54,473 bases of DNA, taken from contig JAPPNY010000059.1 of NCBI GenBank assembly GCA_028818385.1, positions 1-54,473 of the forward strand. Direction: 5' to 3'. The translations under genes and the position numbers were made by a program. A model generated the notes under the pieces. It saw only the letters and a list, made by a program, of their open reading frames with translations. It did not search any database and was not told the origin of the DNA. This document shows, one piece after another, positions 18,944-26,326 of this stretch (positions are counted from its first letter, which is position 1; every line of letters begins with the position of its first letter). The DNA is from Spirochaetaceae bacterium. GTDB lineage: Bacteria > Spirochaetota > Spirochaetia > SZUA-6 > Bin103.

Positions 18944-20158
18944 CTACAGGAGCGCGCGCAGGCGGTCGCCGATCACCGCCACTTCGCCCTCGGACAGGCA
19001 GGCAGGACTGAAGCGCAGCAGCCCTTCGCGCACGCCGCCCGCGTTGACGTGAATGGGCGGGGCGCCGCCCAGCAGGGCGGTGGTGAGCTCCAGGGCGCCG
19101 CGCCGCTCCGGGCGCACCTCCACGATCGGGGTGCCGTCGCGGCCGTCGTCGATGGTTGCCTGACACGGCGCGCCGTCCAGCAGCTCGACGAGCCGATCGG
19201 ACAGGCGCCGCCAGCCGGCGATCCGCTCGCGGTCGGGGATCGCCGCGAAGCGCTGCAGGGCGACCAGCAGGCCGGCGATCTGCTCCTTGCCGACCTTGCA
19301 GGGGCGGCCGATGCCGTGGTGCGGGGCGCCTGCCAGCGGCGGCTCGCCGGCGATCCACGACGGTGGGCGCCACAGTTCCGGCAGCACGTCCTGGTCGAAG
19401 AGCTGCAGCGCCGCCGCGCCTACCAGCCGGCGGCGGCCGCACAGGATGCCCGTCCCCTGCGGCCCGCCGATCGCCTTGCCCCCGGAGAAGCACACCAGGT
19501 CGGCGCCGGCGTCGATGAAGGCGCGCAGGTTGGACTGCGGCGGCAACCGGCCGGCGGCGTCGACGATCACCGGCACGCCGCGCGCGTGCGCCTCGGCGAT
19601 CACCTGCTCCAGGGGCGGCTGCGAGTAGGACTGGGCGACGTAGGCGATGGCGGCGGTGCGCTCGTCAATGGCGGCCCCCAGCTCCCACGCCTCGGTGTCG
19701 CGGACGCCGGCCCCTGAGAACCGGTCGGCGATGCCGACCTCGACGAGCTCGGCGCCGGCGGTGCGCAGCGCATGGTCGTACAGGTTGCGGTGGCTGCGAG
19801 GGATGAGGATGCGGTTGCGGCCCGCCACGTGCGGCAACCGCCCCATGCGGTCGGGATCGAGGCCGGTCAGGCAGGCGGCGGCACCGAGCAGCAGCGCCGC
19901 GGCCGCGCCGCTGGTGACCAGCCCGGCCTCCGCGCCGGTGTGCTCGGCGATGATCTCGCTGGCGCGCTCCTGCAGCGTCTCGATGGCCACGCACTGGCCC
20001 ATCGCCTCCGCCACGGCAGCGGCCACCTCGGGGTCGGCGCGACCGCCGCCCAGGCGGGTCGCGGGACCCGCGGCGTTGATGATCGTGGGGACGCCCAGCC
20101 GGGCAAAGATGCTCGGCGCAGCGTCATCCTTCGAGTGAGGCTCGTTTCGCTCACGCAC
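18944..20158 (-). CDS. SelA-like PLP-dependent enzyme
   Basis: This 404-residue fold-type I PLP enzyme is related to selenocysteine synthase (SelA). It has INAAGPATRLGGG near residue 28, the cofactor Asp200 (VIVDAAGRLPP) and Lys228 (FSGGKAIGGPQGTG). It is shorter than SelA (about 460 residues), and no selB or tRNA-Sec is nearby. A D-glucosaminate-6-phosphate ammonia-lyase-like or other sugar/amino-acid lyase role is therefore as likely. Translation seems to start at GTG 20158. It converges with the hydroxyacid dehydrogenase, leaving 19 bp. Confidence 0.8.
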   Translation of the reverse strand: MRERNEPHSKDDAAPSIFARLGVPTIINAAGPATRLGGGRADPEVAAAVAEAMGQCVAIETLQERASEIIAEHTGAEAGLVTSGAAAALLLGAAACLTGLDPDRMGRLPHVAGRNRILIPRSHRNLYDHALRTAGAELVEVGIADRFSGAGVRDTEAWELGAAIDERTAAIAYVAQSYSQPPLEQVIAEAHARGVPVIVDAAGRLPPQSNLRAFIDAGADLVCFSGGKAIGGPQGTGILCGRRRLVGAAALQLFDQDVLPELWRPPSWIAGEPPLAGAPHHGIGRPCKVGKEQIAGLLVALQRFAAIPDRERIAGWRRLSDRLVELLDGAPCQATIDDGRDGTPIVEVRPERRGALELTTALLGGAPPIHVNAGGVREGLLRFSPACLSEGEVAVIGDRLRALL

Positions 20159-20206
20159 AGGTACTGCCGGTCGGCGTGGCCGGCCGGGTCGTCATGGGCG
20201 GCCGGG

Positions 20207-20461
20207 TCAGCTCTCGTCGGGGAGGCCGTACCTGCGCCGGAACCGCTCGATGCGGCCGGCGGTGTCGACGAGCTTCTGCTTGCCGGTGAAGAACGGATGG
20301 GACGCGCTGGAGATTTCCAGGGTCACCAGCGGGTACTCGTTGCCGTCCTCCCAGACCACCGTCTCCCTGGACTTGACGGTGGAGCGGGTCAGGAACTGGA
20401 AGTCGCTGGCCGCGTCCTTGAACACGACCGGCCGGTACTCGGGATGGATGTCGGGTTTCAT
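20207..20461 (-). CDS. rpmE2: 50S ribosomal protein bL31, zinc-free type B
   Basis: This 84-residue protein starts [16 protein letters not shown] and has [29 protein letters not shown], the type B bL31 signature. It has no cysteines, so it is the zinc-independent form. Its ATG shares one base with the bL28 stop codon (TGATG), so the two are translationally coupled. Confidence 0.93.
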   Translation of the reverse strand: MKPDIHPEYRPVVFKDAASDFQFLTRSTVKSRETVVWEDGNEYPLVTLEISSASHPFFTGKQKLVDTAGRIERFRRRYGLPDES

Positions 20462-20769
20462 CAGCCGTTCTCCGGTCGCGGGCCGTTCCCTGGTCGCGGG
20501 TTGCTCCCTGGTCGCGGGTCGCTCAACGGACGCGCCACATCCTTGAGGGTCAGGCCCTCGTCCTTGAGGAATCGCATCAGACCCTTCTTGTTCACCGTGC
20601 GCAGCGCCCGCGTCGACAGCTTGAGACGCACCATCCGGCCGAGCTCCGGCACGTACAGCCGCTTCTCCTGGACGTTGGGCCGCTGCACGCGCCGCGTCTT
20701 GTTGTGCGCGTGCGATACGTTGTTGCCGCTGAGCGGACCCTTCCCCGTCAGCGCACATCGCCTTGACAT
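20461..20769 (-). CDS. rpmB: 50S ribosomal protein bL28 with repeated C-terminal extension
   Basis: This 102-residue bL28 has [27 protein letters not shown], then [18 protein letters not shown]. The core ends near residue 80; bL28 is usually 60-80 residues. The tail here is a Pro-Arg-Pro-Gly repeat encoded by three 18-bp units. A single cysteine indicates the non-zinc form. The ATG at 20769 fits the conserved MSRRC start; a TTG at 20787 would add six residues. Confidence 0.93.
   Translation of the reverse strand: MSRRCALTGKGPLSGNNVSHAHNKTRRVQRPNVQEKRLYVPELGRMVRLKLSTRALRTVNKKGLMRFLKDEGLTLKDVARPLSDPRPGSNPRPGNGPRPENG
20467..20520 (-). repeat. Three 18-bp tandem repeats inside rpmB
   Basis: On the minus strand three consecutive 18-base units share the core CCCGCGACC and encode [12 protein letters not shown] and GPRPEN. 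They are in frame, so copy-number change would lengthen or shorten the bL28 tail without a frameshift. Confidence 0.85.
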
Positions 20770-20821
20770 GCCGGGAAGTATGCTCAAAACCGGCCGGCGA
20801 GGGAAGAGGGCGTCCCGGATA

Positions 20822-21649
20822 TCAGGACGGACGGTCGCCGGCCAGCGTCACGCGGTGCATCACCCGCCGGAAGCCGTGATAGTCGTTGATCGGCAGGTGC
20901 TGGGTGCAGCGGTTGTCCCAGATCGCCAGCGAGCCGGGCTGCCAGCGGTAGCGGCAGGTGAGCTCCGGCTGCACCTGGTGCTGAAACAGGTACTCCAGCA
21001 GCGGCTGGCTCTCCGCTTCGCTCCAGCCCTTGAAGTGCGACGTGTGCCCGCGGTTCACGTACAGCGCCTTGCGCCCGGTCTCCGGGTGGGTGCGCACCAC
21101 CGGGTGCTCGCTGGTGAGCACCTTCGCGGGTACGCCCTGCTCCCGCAGGCGCTCCTCCCGCGTCGCGGCCACCGCCGGCTTGGCGGAGGTGTAGACGGCG
21201 GTCATCCCGGCGAGGGTCCGTCGCAGTCCCTCCGAGAGCCGCTCGTAAGCCAGGTACTGGTTGGCGAACAAGGTGTCCCCGCCCCACGGAGGCAGCTCCA
21301 CCGCGTACAGCAGGCTGCCCATCGGCGGCCGCTCCAGGTAGCTGGTGTCGGTGTGCCACACGCCGCCGAAGGCGACCCGCTCATGCTCCAGCTTGGTGAC
21401 CGCGGTCACCAGCGGTTCCTCGGGCAGGCCCTGAAGCTGCGGGTAGGCGAGCGGCTCGCCAAGACACCGGGCAAAGGCGAGCAGCGACTTCGGAGTCAGC
21501 TTCTGAGACGGGAAGAAGATCACCAGGTGGTCCAGGAGTGCCTGCCGGATCTCCGCCGCCGCGTCCGTGCCGAGCGGCCGGCTCAGATCCACGCCGGTGA
21601 TCTCGGCCCCGAGCGCGCCGGACAGCGGCCGTGCTTCAATCGGTTCCAT
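20822..21649 (-). CDS. TauD/TfdA-family Fe(II)/2-oxoglutarate dioxygenase
   Basis: This 275-residue protein has the metal-binding HxD in WHTDTSY (His99, Asp101), the distal His265 in [11 protein letters not shown], and the conserved [14 protein letters not shown] and [12 protein letters not shown] blocks. The family hydroxylates taurine, 2,4-D, alkyl sulfates and many other small molecules. The substrate here is unknown, since no sulfonate transporter is near. It diverges from mogA, with about 75 bp between the two starts. Confidence 0.88.
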   Translation of the reverse strand: MEPIEARPLSGALGAEITGVDLSRPLGTDAAAEIRQALLDHLVIFFPSQKLTPKSLLAFARCLGEPLAYPQLQGLPEEPLVTAVTKLEHERVAFGGVWHTDTSYLERPPMGSLLYAVELPPWGGDTLFANQYLAYERLSEGLRRTLAGMTAVYTSAKPAVAATREERLREQGVPAKVLTSEHPVVRTHPETGRKALYVNRGHTSHFKGWSEAESQPLLEYLFQHQVQPELTCRYRWQPGSLAIWDNRCTQHLPINDYHGFRRVMHRVTLAGDRPS

Positions 21650-21724
21650 GTCTCCAGTCCAACACTCTGGTATCGGTAGTCCGTGGCCTCGTCAACCCGT
21701 TTGACGGTACTCTGTCAGGGACTC

Positions 21725-22255
21725 ATGACGACCCGCATCGGCATCATCAACGTATCGGACCGGGCCAGCGCCGGCGTGTACGAGGACACGCCGGGCAAGG
21801 CGGTGGTGGCCCTGCTGGAGCGCTACCTGACGACTCCGTTCGAGCCGGTCTACCAGGTCCTCCCCGACGAGCAGGACCAGCTTCAGGAGGCGATGTGCCG
21901 GATGGCCGACCAGGACGGCTGCTGCCTGATCGTCACCACCGGCGGCACCGGACCGGCCCTCCGCGACGTCACGCCGGAGGCGACCGAGGCGGTCTGCCGG
22001 AAGATGCTGCCCGGCTTCGGGGAGCTGATGCGGCAGGTGTCGCTGCGCTACGTGCCGACGGCGATCCTCTCCCGCCAGACCGCGGGGGTTCGCGGCGGCG
22101 CCCTGATCCTGAACCTGCCGGGCCGCCCGCGCGCCATCGAGCAGTGCCTGGAGGCGGTCTTTCCCGCCATCCCCTACTGCATCGATCTTCTCGGCGGCCC
22201 GCGCCTGGAGTGCGACCCGGCCGAGATCACCGCCTTCCGACCGAAGGGGGCGTAG
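21725..22255 (+). CDS. mogA: Molybdopterin adenylyltransferase
   Basis: This 176-residue protein has SDRASAG (11-17), the molybdopterin-binding TTGGTG (71-76) followed by DVTPEAT, and the late LNLPGRPRAIEQCL. This matches MogA, which adenylates molybdopterin before molybdenum insertion. AGGGA lies five bases before the ATG at 21725. Its stop codon overlaps the AGGAG that seems to serve the next gene. No other molybdenum-cofactor gene is present in this window. Confidence 0.88.
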   Translation: MTTRIGIINVSDRASAGVYEDTPGKAVVALLERYLTTPFEPVYQVLPDEQDQLQEAMCRMADQDGCCLIVTTGGTGPALRDVTPEATEAVCRKMLPGFGELMRQVSLRYVPTAILSRQTAGVRGGALILNLPGRPRAIEQCLEAVFPAIPYCIDLLGGPRLECDPAEITAFRPKGA

Positions 22256-22261
22256 GAGTTC

Positions 22262-22288
22262 CAGACGGATGGACTCAGACGGATGGAC
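22262..22288 (+). repeat. 13-bp tandem direct repeat over the dehydratase start
   Basis: CAGACGGATGGAC occurs at 22262-22274 and again at 22276-22288, a period of 14 bp. Each copy contains an ATG (22269 and 22283). Only the second is in frame with the dehydratase; the first opens a seven-codon frame that ends in TAG at 22290-22292. Confidence 0.85.
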
Positions 22289-23320
22289 GTAGCCACCCTG
22301 CCGACCATCGCCGACGTGCGCGAGGCGGCCGAGCGCATTCGACCGCACGTGCACGCCACCCCGGTGTTCACCAGCCGGTACTTCGATCGCGCCGTGGGAG
22401 CGAGTCTCTTCTTCAAGTGCGAGAACCTGCAGAAGGTTGGGGCGTTCAAGAGCCGCGGCGCCTGCAATGCCGTGTTCTGCCTGCCGGACGACCGGGCGGC
22501 AGCCGGGGTGGCCACGCATTCGTCGGGCAACCACGGCCAGGCGGTGGCGTTCGCCGCCGGGCTACGCGGCATCCCGGCGACGGTGGTGATGCCCCGCGGC
22601 ACGACGGAGATCAAGCGTCGCGCCGTGCAGGGCTACGGCGCCCGCACGGTGGAGAGCGGGCCGACCCTGGCCGAGCGGGAAGGCACCACGCAGCGGGTCG
22701 CCGACGCCGACGGCGCGCACGTGATCCATCCCTACGACGACGAAGACGTGGTGGCGGGACAGGGTACGGTCGCGCTGGAACTGATGCAGCAGGCCGGGCC
22801 GCTGGACGCGCTGCTGGTCCCGGTCGGCGGCGGCGGCCTCACCTCCGGCACCGTGCTCGCGGCGGCCGGCGATGCGGGCGTGAAGTCCGACACCGGGGTG
22901 TCGGGCGGCGACGGAGCCGACGGAACGGGCTGGCCCGCCGGTGCACCGGTCGTGTACGCGGCCGAGCCGGAACTGGCCGACGACGCCTATGAATCGCTGC
23001 GGACCGGCGTGCGGCAGCCGGAGCGCCCCCCGCACACGGTGGCGGAGGGGCTGCGCACCAGCCTGGGGGACATCACCTTCCCGCTGGTCCGGGACGGCGT
23101 GCGCGAGATCCTGCTGGTCGACGATCGGGAGATCGTGGCGGCCACGCTCGCCTTCATCACCCGTACCAAGCTCTTGATCGAGCCCTCGGCCGGCGTCGCG
23201 ATCGCCGCGCTGCTGCGCTACCGGGAGCGCTTCGCGGGCTCCCGCGTGGGCGTCGTCCTGACCGGCGGCAACGTCGACCTGGCCGCTTTGGGCGCGCTCG
23301 CGGAGGGAGTCGATGGCTGA
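22283..23320 (+). CDS. Threonine/serine dehydratase family PLP enzyme
   Basis: This 345-residue fold-type II PLP enzyme has the Schiff-base Lys56 in VGAFKSRGA, SSGNHGQAVA, the phosphate-binding glycine loop VGGGGL (181-186) and VLTGGNVD near the end. It lacks an ACT domain, so it resembles catabolic threonine dehydratase or serine racemase. About 21 extra residues rich in Gly, Asp and Ser (around 202-222) interrupt the usual DAGVKVYAAEPE segment. The in-frame ATG is 24 bases from the nearest Shine-Dalgarno sequence. The 3' end overlaps the next gene by 8 bp. Confidence 0.85.
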   Translation: MDVATLPTIADVREAAERIRPHVHATPVFTSRYFDRAVGASLFFKCENLQKVGAFKSRGACNAVFCLPDDRAAAGVATHSSGNHGQAVAFAAGLRGIPATVVMPRGTTEIKRRAVQGYGARTVESGPTLAEREGTTQRVADADGAHVIHPYDDEDVVAGQGTVALELMQQAGPLDALLVPVGGGGLTSGTVLAAAGDAGVKSDTGVSGGDGADGTGWPAGAPVVYAAEPELADDAYESLRTGVRQPERPPHTVAEGLRTSLGDITFPLVRDGVREILLVDDREIVAATLAFITRTKLLIEPSAGVAIAALLRYRERFAGSRVGVVLTGGNVDLAALGALAEGVDG

Positions 23321-26300
23321 AGCGGCGGTAGCCGTACGGCCGGCGGCGCCGCCGCCGCGGGAGACCGTGCAGGGCGTCGCCGACTTCCTGGCGGAGCTGG
23401 CCGGCCGGGTGCGCGGGGAGCTGCGCACCGACACGTATACGCGCATCCTGTACAGCACCGACGCCAGCATCTACCAGGTGATGCCGCACGGCGTGCTGAT
23501 CGCCCGCGACGAAGAGGACGTGCACGCCGCCGTCGAGGCGGCGGCTCGCCACAAGGTGCCGATCCTGCCGCGCGCGGCCGGCAGCAGCCTGGCGGGCCAG
23601 GCGGTCAACGAGGCGCTGGTCATCGACACGTCGCGCTTCCTGGACCGGGTGGTGGAGCTCAACGCCGAGGAGCGCTGGATCCGCCTGCAGCCGGGCATCG
23701 TGCTGGACGCGCTCAACGGCTACCTGCGCCCGCACGGGCTGCAGTTCGGGCCCGATCCCGCCTCCAGCAACCGCGCCGCGATGGGCGGCATCGTCGGCAA
23801 CAACTCCACCGGCTCCCACTCGATCCTGTACGGCATGACCGCCGACCACGTGCTGGGCATGCAGGCGATCCTGTCCGACGGCACCCGCTGCCGGTTCGGC
23901 CCGCTCGACGCCGACGGTCTGGCCACCCACCAGGCCCGGCCGGGCCTGGAAGGCTCGGTCTATCGCGGCGTGGCGGCCATCGCCGCCGGCGGGCGCGAGG
24001 CGATCCTGGCCGGCACCCCGGCGCACTGGCGGCGCTGCGGCGGCTACAACCTGGACCGGTTCGTGGACGGGGCCAGCTTCACCTATCCGCAAGATCCCCA
24101 CTTCAACCTGGCCAAGCTGGTGTGCGGCTCCGAGGGCACGCTGGCGGTGATGACCGAGCTGACCCTCAACCTGGTGCCCGTGCCCGCTCACACGGCGCTC
24201 GCGGTCGTGCACTTCGATGACCTGTTCAGGGCGCTGTCCTCGGTAGAGACCATCCTGGAGACCGACCCGTCGGCGGTGGAGCTGCTCGACAACTTCGGCC
24301 TGACGCTGGCCCGCGAGGTGCCCCAGTACGCGCGGCTGATGACCGGCTTCATCGCAGGCACCCCGAACTGCGTGCTGATCACGGAGTACTCGGGTGACAG
24401 CCCGCGGGAGCTGAAGCAGCGCATCGACGCGCTGGGCGATCACCTGCGCCGCCACGGCGTGCGCGCCACGGTGGTGCCGGCGCTCGACCCCGCGCTGCAG
24501 ACCGACGTGTGGACGGTGCGCAAGGTCGGGCTCGGCCTGATGATGAGCATCAAGGGCGACTACAAGCCGATCCCGTTCATCGAGGACGCGGCGGTCCCGG
24601 TCGAGCACCTGGCCGAGTACGTGACCGGCATCGAGCGGTTCTGCAACGACATCGGCACCCGCGTGGCCTACTACGCACACGCCAGTGCCGGCTGCATCCA
24701 CATCCGGCCGCTGATCAACGCCAAGCTGGCCGCGGAGGTGGACAAGCTGCCGGTCATCTCCAGCTTCGCGCTGGAGCTGCTCGGCCGCTTCGGCGGCAGC
24801 CTGTCCAGCGAGCACGGCGACGGCCGCGCGCGGAGCTGGCAGAACGAGAGTTTCTTCGGCCCCGACCTGTACCGGCTCTACCAGGAGGTCAAGGGCACCT
24901 TCGACCCGCACGGCATCCTGAATCCGGGCAACGTCGTGGACGCGCCGCCGATGACCGAGTCGCTGCGCTACGGCGAGGAGTACGGCACGCAGCCGCACCG
25001 CGAGCACCTGGCCTTCCGCAGCGACCACGGCTTCACGCGCGCCGTGGAGATGTGCAACGGCGCCGGCATCTGCCGCAAGCGGACCGAGGGCACCATGTGT
25101 CCGAGCTTCATGGCCACGCGCGAGGAGGAACACTCCACGCGCGGGCGGGCCAACGCGCTGCGGGCCGCGCTGTCCGGCACGCTCCCGCACGATGAGCTCA
25201 CCAGCGAGCGCATGTTCGAAGTGATGGACCTCTGCATCGAGTGCAAGGCCTGCAAGGCCGAGTGTCCGTCGTCGGTCGACATGGCCAAGATCAAGATCGA
25301 GTTCCTGGCCACCTACTACGACCGGCACCGGCTGCCGCTGCGCTCGCGGCTGTTCGCGGACATCGGCCGCGCCAGCCGGCTGCTGGCGGGGCCTCTGGCC
25401 GGCGCGGTCAACCGGCTGGTGGCGCCGGCGCCGGTCAGGCGCCTCCTCGAGCGGTTCGCCGGCATCAGCGCTCAGCGCACCCTGCCGGCGTTCAGCGGCA
25501 GTCCCTTCCCCGCCTGGGCTCGCCGCCGCGGGCTCGACCGCGTGCCGTCCGAGCGCGCGGTGGCGCTGTTCCCGGACACCTTCAACAGCTTCAACACGCC
25601 GGAGGTGGCGCGCGCCGCCACCGAGGTGCTGGAACAGGCCGGCTTCGCGGTGACCGTGCCCGCGTACGGCTGCTGTGGGCGGCCGATGCTCTCCAAGGGC
25701 CTGGTGCGGCGCGCCCGGCAGGCCGCCCGCGCGACCGTCGCCCGCCTGGCGCCTCTGGCTCGTGCCGGCGTGCCGATCGTCGGGCTGGAGCCGAGTTGCG
25801 TGTCGGCCATTCGCGACGAGTACCGGTCGCTGTTGCCCGACGACGAGGACGCCGCGCTGGTCGCCGAGCACGTGAAGACCTTCGAGGAGCTGGTGGAGCA
25901 GGCTCACGCGAACGGCGAGCTCGACCTCGATCTGAACGGCCTCGACCGGGCCGGCAGCTTGGGGCGGCTGCTGCTGCACGGTCACTGTCACCAGAAGGCG
26001 CTGATCGGCACCGGGCCCGGCAAAAGCACGCTGGCGCTCACCGGCGCGGAGGTGACCGAGGTGGACTCCGGCTGCTGCGGCATGGCCGGCTCCTTCGGCT
26101 ACGAGGCCGAGCACTACGACGTGTCGATGACCATGGCCGAGCGGCGCCTGCTGCCGGCGGTGCGGTCGCTGGACGGCGGCGGCACGGTGGTCGCAGCCGG
26201 CACGAGTTGCCGGCACCAGATCATGCACGGCACCGGACGCCGTGCCCTGCACCCCGCAGAGGTGCTGCACGCCGCTCTGCGCGGCCCGAACGACCCCGAG

Positions 26301-26321
26301 CGCCCGACCCACGGAGGCTGA
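23313..26321 (+). CDS. FAD-linked oxidase with Fe-S and CCG domains (YdiJ-like)
   Basis: This 1002-residue fusion has, in order: a PCMH-type FAD-binding domain with PRAAGSSLAGQAV and GGIVGNNSTGSHS; the FAD-oxidase C-terminal domain ending SSEHGDGRARSW; two Fe-S motifs (CNGAGICRK near 581 and CIECKACKAECP near 641); and CCG domains (YGCCGRP near 787, HCHQKA, SGCCGMAGSFG). This is the architecture of YdiJ-like D-2-hydroxyglutarate or D-lactate dehydrogenases that pass electrons toward quinone or cytochrome acceptors. It overlaps the dehydratase gene by 8 bp, and aconitase follows 5 bp after its stop, suggesting one organic-acid operon. Confidence 0.9.
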   Translation: MAEAAVAVRPAAPPPRETVQGVADFLAELAGRVRGELRTDTYTRILYSTDASIYQVMPHGVLIARDEEDVHAAVEAAARHKVPILPRAAGSSLAGQAVNEALVIDTSRFLDRVVELNAEERWIRLQPGIVLDALNGYLRPHGLQFGPDPASSNRAAMGGIVGNNSTGSHSILYGMTADHVLGMQAILSDGTRCRFGPLDADGLATHQARPGLEGSVYRGVAAIAAGGREAILAGTPAHWRRCGGYNLDRFVDGASFTYPQDPHFNLAKLVCGSEGTLAVMTELTLNLVPVPAHTALAVVHFDDLFRALSSVETILETDPSAVELLDNFGLTLAREVPQYARLMTGFIAGTPNCVLITEYSGDSPRELKQRIDALGDHLRRHGVRATVVPALDPALQTDVWTVRKVGLGLMMSIKGDYKPIPFIEDAAVPVEHLAEYVTGIERFCNDIGTRVAYYAHASAGCIHIRPLINAKLAAEVDKLPVISSFALELLGRFGGSLSSEHGDGRARSWQNESFFGPDLYRLYQEVKGTFDPHGILNPGNVVDAPPMTESLRYGEEYGTQPHREHLAFRSDHGFTRAVEMCNGAGICRKRTEGTMCPSFMATREEEHSTRGRANALRAALSGTLPHDELTSERMFEVMDLCIECKACKAECPSSVDMAKIKIEFLATYYDRHRLPLRSRLFADIGRASRLLAGPLAGAVNRLVAPAPVRRLLERFAGISAQRTLPAFSGSPFPAWARRRGLDRVPSERAVALFPDTFNSFNTPEVARAATEVLEQAGFAVTVPAYGCCGRPMLSKGLVRRARQAARATVARLAPLARAGVPIVGLEPSCVSAIRDEYRSLLPDDEDAALVAEHVKTFEELVEQAHANGELDLDLNGLDRAGSLGRLLLHGHCHQKALIGTGPGKSTLALTGAEVTEVDSGCCGMAGSFGYEAEHYDVSMTMAERRLLPAVRSLDGGGTVVAAGTSCRHQIMHGTGRRALHPAEVLHAALRGPNDPERPTHGG

Positions 26322-26326
26322 AACGA

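Noticed and set aside
18944..20158. Selenocysteine synthase and a selenoprotein system
   Set aside because: The protein is shorter than SelA and there is no selB, selD or tRNA-Sec nearby. No internal TGA suggestive of selenocysteine was noticed in the genes read.
20464..20520. Short regular repeats considered as a CRISPR array
   Set aside because: The units are contiguous 18-mers without spacers and are coding, in frame, within rpmB.
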